64,000 nt of DNA, taken from contig CAYNYJ010000004.1 of NCBI GenBank assembly GCA_964401355.1, positions 7,093 through 71,092 on the forward strand, read 5' to 3'. Position numbers and translations under genes: made by a program. Numbering within the stretch: position 1 is the first letter of the stretch; each line of letters opens with the position of its first letter. This DNA is from SZUA-152 sp964401355. Its GTDB lineage: Bacteria; Pseudomonadota; Gammaproteobacteria; SZUA-152. Of this stretch, positions 62,101 to 64,000 are shown piece after piece. The notes beneath the pieces were generated by a model. It searched no databases and had not been told where the DNA came from. It saw only the letters and a program-made list of their open reading frames with translations.

Positions 62101-63282
62101 ATGCTTAACGTCATGCAAAAACACTCAACCCGGGTCGCCATTCTCGCCGGCTCAGAAAAGACACAACAACAGCTTTCAGACTTACTGGAAGGCGTGGGCT
62201 TGACGGTCGTTGCCCGTGACCTTCCCAATGATAATTTTCTGTCACGACTGGAAACCGTCTCACCCGATGTCATTTTAGTCGACCTTAGCGAGGCCAGTGA
62301 GCGTGAAACCGATGTCATCGACACCCTGCTGGATTACGATAAATTACCCATCCTGTTCAACGATAGCAGCCCCGCGGGCGGCGGTGCCACGGTACTTTGG
62401 GCCAAACAACTCGCCCGTAAATTGGCCGACATGGCATCCAAATATACCGCTGAAATTACCACTACAATCAAAAACAAATCATCCGTAAAAACATCAACAG
62501 AAGATACTGACACTCGCGCAATTCCCGTACACACTGCTGCGGTCATTGCCGACGCGGATGCAATCACACAAATAACTGCACCGACACCATCGCTAGAACC
62601 ATTAACTGAGCCATTCGCGGAGCAGCCGGCAACTCCACCGCCAACCCATATACAACAAACATCACCCCCAACAACCCTTCATGAAGCCTCCACTAAGGCT
62701 GAGGGTGCCGCAGTCAATTTTTGGGTATTGGGTGCATCATTGGGTGGTCCACAGGCGGTACGCCAATTTCTCGCAGCGATTGAAGCTGATTTGCCAGTCG
62801 CCTTTATCCTGGCCCAGCACATTGGCGGCAACCATATTTCTTTACTAGCCGAACAACTGGATCGTGTTACCCCTTTCAAGGTGCTGCCCGGACGCTCAGG
62901 TTACCTGCTCCGACATCACGAGGTGGTGCTCGCCCCTGCGGATAAAACCATTAACATTACCGACGATGGTTATCTTTCCCTATTGCCGCCAAAACCCAAT
63001 GCCATATATTCTCCCAGCATTGACGATGCCATGGCCGCCGTCGCAAAACATTACGGAAAATTGGCAGGCACAATTGTATTTAGCGGTATGGGCGATGATG
63101 GAGCTAAAGGCTGTGAGGTGATTGCAGCGCACGGCGGTATCGTCTGGGCGCAAGATGATGCGAGTTGTGTGATCAGCAGCATGCCGGATCAGGCACGCAA
63201 AACCAACACCGTTACCTACAGTGCAAACCCACGAACCCTCGCTGAAAAACTCTACCAATATTACAACGACAACCCCGGCTAA
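62101..63282 (+). CDS. chpB: CheB-type chemoreceptor methylesterase ChpB
   Basis: ChpB removes methyl groups from PilJ. The C-terminal esterase domain (about 205-390) has nucleophile S213 in GASLGG, H240 in LAQHIGG and D333 in GMGDDGA. The N-terminal 110 residues resemble a receiver but lack a convincing phospho-acceptor (VILVDLSEASE instead of a DxxMP motif), and a 90-residue Thr/Pro-rich linker follows. Length is 393 residues. It is 15 bp after chpA. Confidence 0.93.
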   Translation: MLNVMQKHSTRVAILAGSEKTQQQLSDLLEGVGLTVVARDLPNDNFLSRLETVSPDVILVDLSEASERETDVIDTLLDYDKLPILFNDSSPAGGGATVLWAKQLARKLADMASKYTAEITTTIKNKSSVKTSTEDTDTRAIPVHTAAVIADADAITQITAPTPSLEPLTEPFAEQPATPPPTHIQQTSPPTTLHEASTKAEGAAVNFWVLGASLGGPQAVRQFLAAIEADLPVAFILAQHIGGNHISLLAEQLDRVTPFKVLPGRSGYLLRHHEVVLAPADKTINITDDGYLSLLPPKPNAIYSPSIDDAMAAVAKHYGKLAGTIVFSGMGDDGAKGCEVIAAHGGIVWAQDDASCVISSMPDQARKTNTVTYSANPRTLAEKLYQYYNDNPG

Positions 63283-63332
63283 TTTATCGCCCCTACTTAC
63301 CCACTCGAAAATACCGCAACTGAGAAAAAACC

Positions 63333-63815
63333 ATGAAACAACAAGTGACAGAAACAAGCAGTGTGGTTCGGGCCCAACTATTACCTTTGTCCAATATGCA
63401 AATGGTGTTACCCAATACCTGCATCGCTGAAGTCATCAGCTTACAAACTATTGAACCCATCAAAAAATCGCCCGACTGGTTACTCGGCATGACCCGCTGG
63501 CGCGGCATTCAAATACCCGTGATCTCCTTTGAGATCGCCAATGGCGTTTCCGCCGATGAATCTTCAAAGCACACCCGTATCGCCGTCATCAATAGCCTGA
63601 ACAGTAAAAGTGAACTGCCCTTTTACGGTGTCATTACACAGGGTATTCCAAAACTGGTAACTCTGGAAAAAACCGATATCAGCGCCATCAAAAAACCCCA
63701 CAAGACCCTGCCAATCGCCCTGGAACAAACCATGATTAATGACGCCGCGGCAATTATTCCTGACCAGAAAAAAATTGAAGAATTGCTTAAACAACAGGGA
63801 ATCACCGTCACTTGA
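63333..63815 (+). CDS. chpC: CheW-like adaptor ChpC
   Basis: ChpC is the second CheW-like protein of the Pil-Chp system and is thought to connect further receptors. The 160-residue product has LLPLSNMQMVLPNTCIAEVI and DWLLGMTRWRGIQIPVISFE, the two conserved CheW blocks, and a C-terminal helix. It ends the operon; no intrinsic terminator was seen before the repeat region. Confidence 0.92.
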   Translation: MKQQVTETSSVVRAQLLPLSNMQMVLPNTCIAEVISLQTIEPIKKSPDWLLGMTRWRGIQIPVISFEIANGVSADESSKHTRIAVINSLNSKSELPFYGVITQGIPKLVTLEKTDISAIKKPHKTLPIALEQTMINDAAAIIPDQKKIEELLKQQGITVT

Positions 63816-63859
63816 AATTAGCTGTTACACCACTAGTGTCCCACTAAGAACTTACAAAA

Positions 63860-64000
63860 AAGGCCTGAAAACCCGTTTGTTTTGATACAATGAAATTGCG
63901 AAAAGTCATTGAAAAACAAGAAGGAGTGCAGGCCTTGAGTCATCAGTAAGCGATCAGTAAACCCCATCTAAAAATCCATCCATCATCCGTAAGCGATCAG
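63860..64000. mobile_element. Possible border of a mobile or repeat element, cut by window edge
   Basis: AAGGCCTG (63860-63867) and CAGGCCTT (63929-63936) are inverted repeats. Between them an extended -10 (TGATACAAT, 63883-63891) overlaps a 19-codon frame from ATG 63890 (MKLRKVIEKQEGVQALSHQ) that ends at TAA 63947. The sequence CATC-A/C-GTAAGCGATCAG occurs at 63941-63957 and again at 63984-64000 (16 of 17 identical), the second copy touching the edge. The structure suggests an insertion sequence end or repeat array; no transposase is visible. Confidence 0.4.

Overview
The window is chromosomal DNA from a gammaproteobacterium outside the enteric group. Gene order is the main argument. The rph-rpmB-rpmG, ftsY-ftsE-ftsX-rpoH, dut-algC-argB and slmA/pyrE/xth blocks are all of gammaproteobacterial type. 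The right half (DUF4426, yggT, proC, yggS, pilT, pilU, pyrC', pyrB, pyrR, ruvX, yqgE, tonB, gshB, pilG-H-I-J-K-chpA-B-C) follows the order known from Pseudomonas aeruginosa almost gene for gene. Sulfate is assimilated through an APS-type (iron-sulfur) CysH and an unusual extended sulfite reductase, which suggests a non-Pseudomonas lineage such as a Chromatiales-like or sulfur-cycle gammaproteobacterium. The exact taxon cannot be fixed from sequence reading alone.

Layout. 1-2.2 kb: rph (cut by the window edge), ribosomal proteins L28 and L33, and a small outer-membrane barrel. 2.2-7.7 kb: comF, then a compact biotin operon bioB-F-H-C-D behind a strong sigma70-like promoter. 7.7-9.9 kb: an accessory outer-membrane protein and a cysteine-rich lipoprotein, then a 184-bp MITE-like element. 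9.9-13.8 kb: ftsY-ftsE-ftsX-rpoH on the minus strand; rpoH is preceded by a near-perfect CIRCE (HrcA) operator. 14-17.5 kb: a paired M16 metallopeptidase (catalytic lipoprotein plus non-catalytic partner) and dut. 17.5-22.4 kb: cysH-cysI-TSUP exporter divergent from cysB. 22.5-31.2 kb: algC, an inserted DUF6978/DUF1828-DUF1829 module whose first gene is broken by a 19-bp tandem duplication, then argB, slmA, a second TSUP permease, an SPW-repeat membrane protein, a DUF481 barrel, pyrE and xth. 31-36.5 kb: a GGDEF-EAL c-di-GMP enzyme, a DUF4426 protein and a dynamin-like GTPase. 36.7-50.7 kb: yggT-proC-yggS, the pilus retraction ATPases pilT and pilU, a pyrimidine cluster (pyrK-like, inactive pyrC', pyrB, pyrR), ruvX, yqgE, tonB, a Gx transporter / NusG-II / ApbE trio and gshB. 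51.3-63.8 kb: the complete Pil-Chp chemosensory operon. 63.86 kb to the edge: repeat-rich DNA that looks like the border of a mobile element.

How the genes work together. PilT and PilU retract type IV pili, and Pil-Chp (PilJ receptor, PilI/ChpC adaptors, ChpA kinase, PilK/ChpB adaptation enzymes, PilG/PilH output regulators) controls them. The nearby GGDEF-EAL protein could feed the same surface-motility decision through c-di-GMP. CysB, CysH, CysI and the TSUP protein form one sulfur-assimilation unit. PyrB with the catalytically dead PyrC' should form an aspartate transcarbamoylase complex of the Pseudomonas type. No tRNA, rRNA or CRISPR array was seen. The points most worth a second look are the CIRCE site on rpoH, the DUF6978/DUF1828 module with its frameshifting duplication, the hexapeptide minisatellite inside chpA, the sulfite reductase with two complete cysteine sets, and the ApbE/NusG-II/Gx trio.
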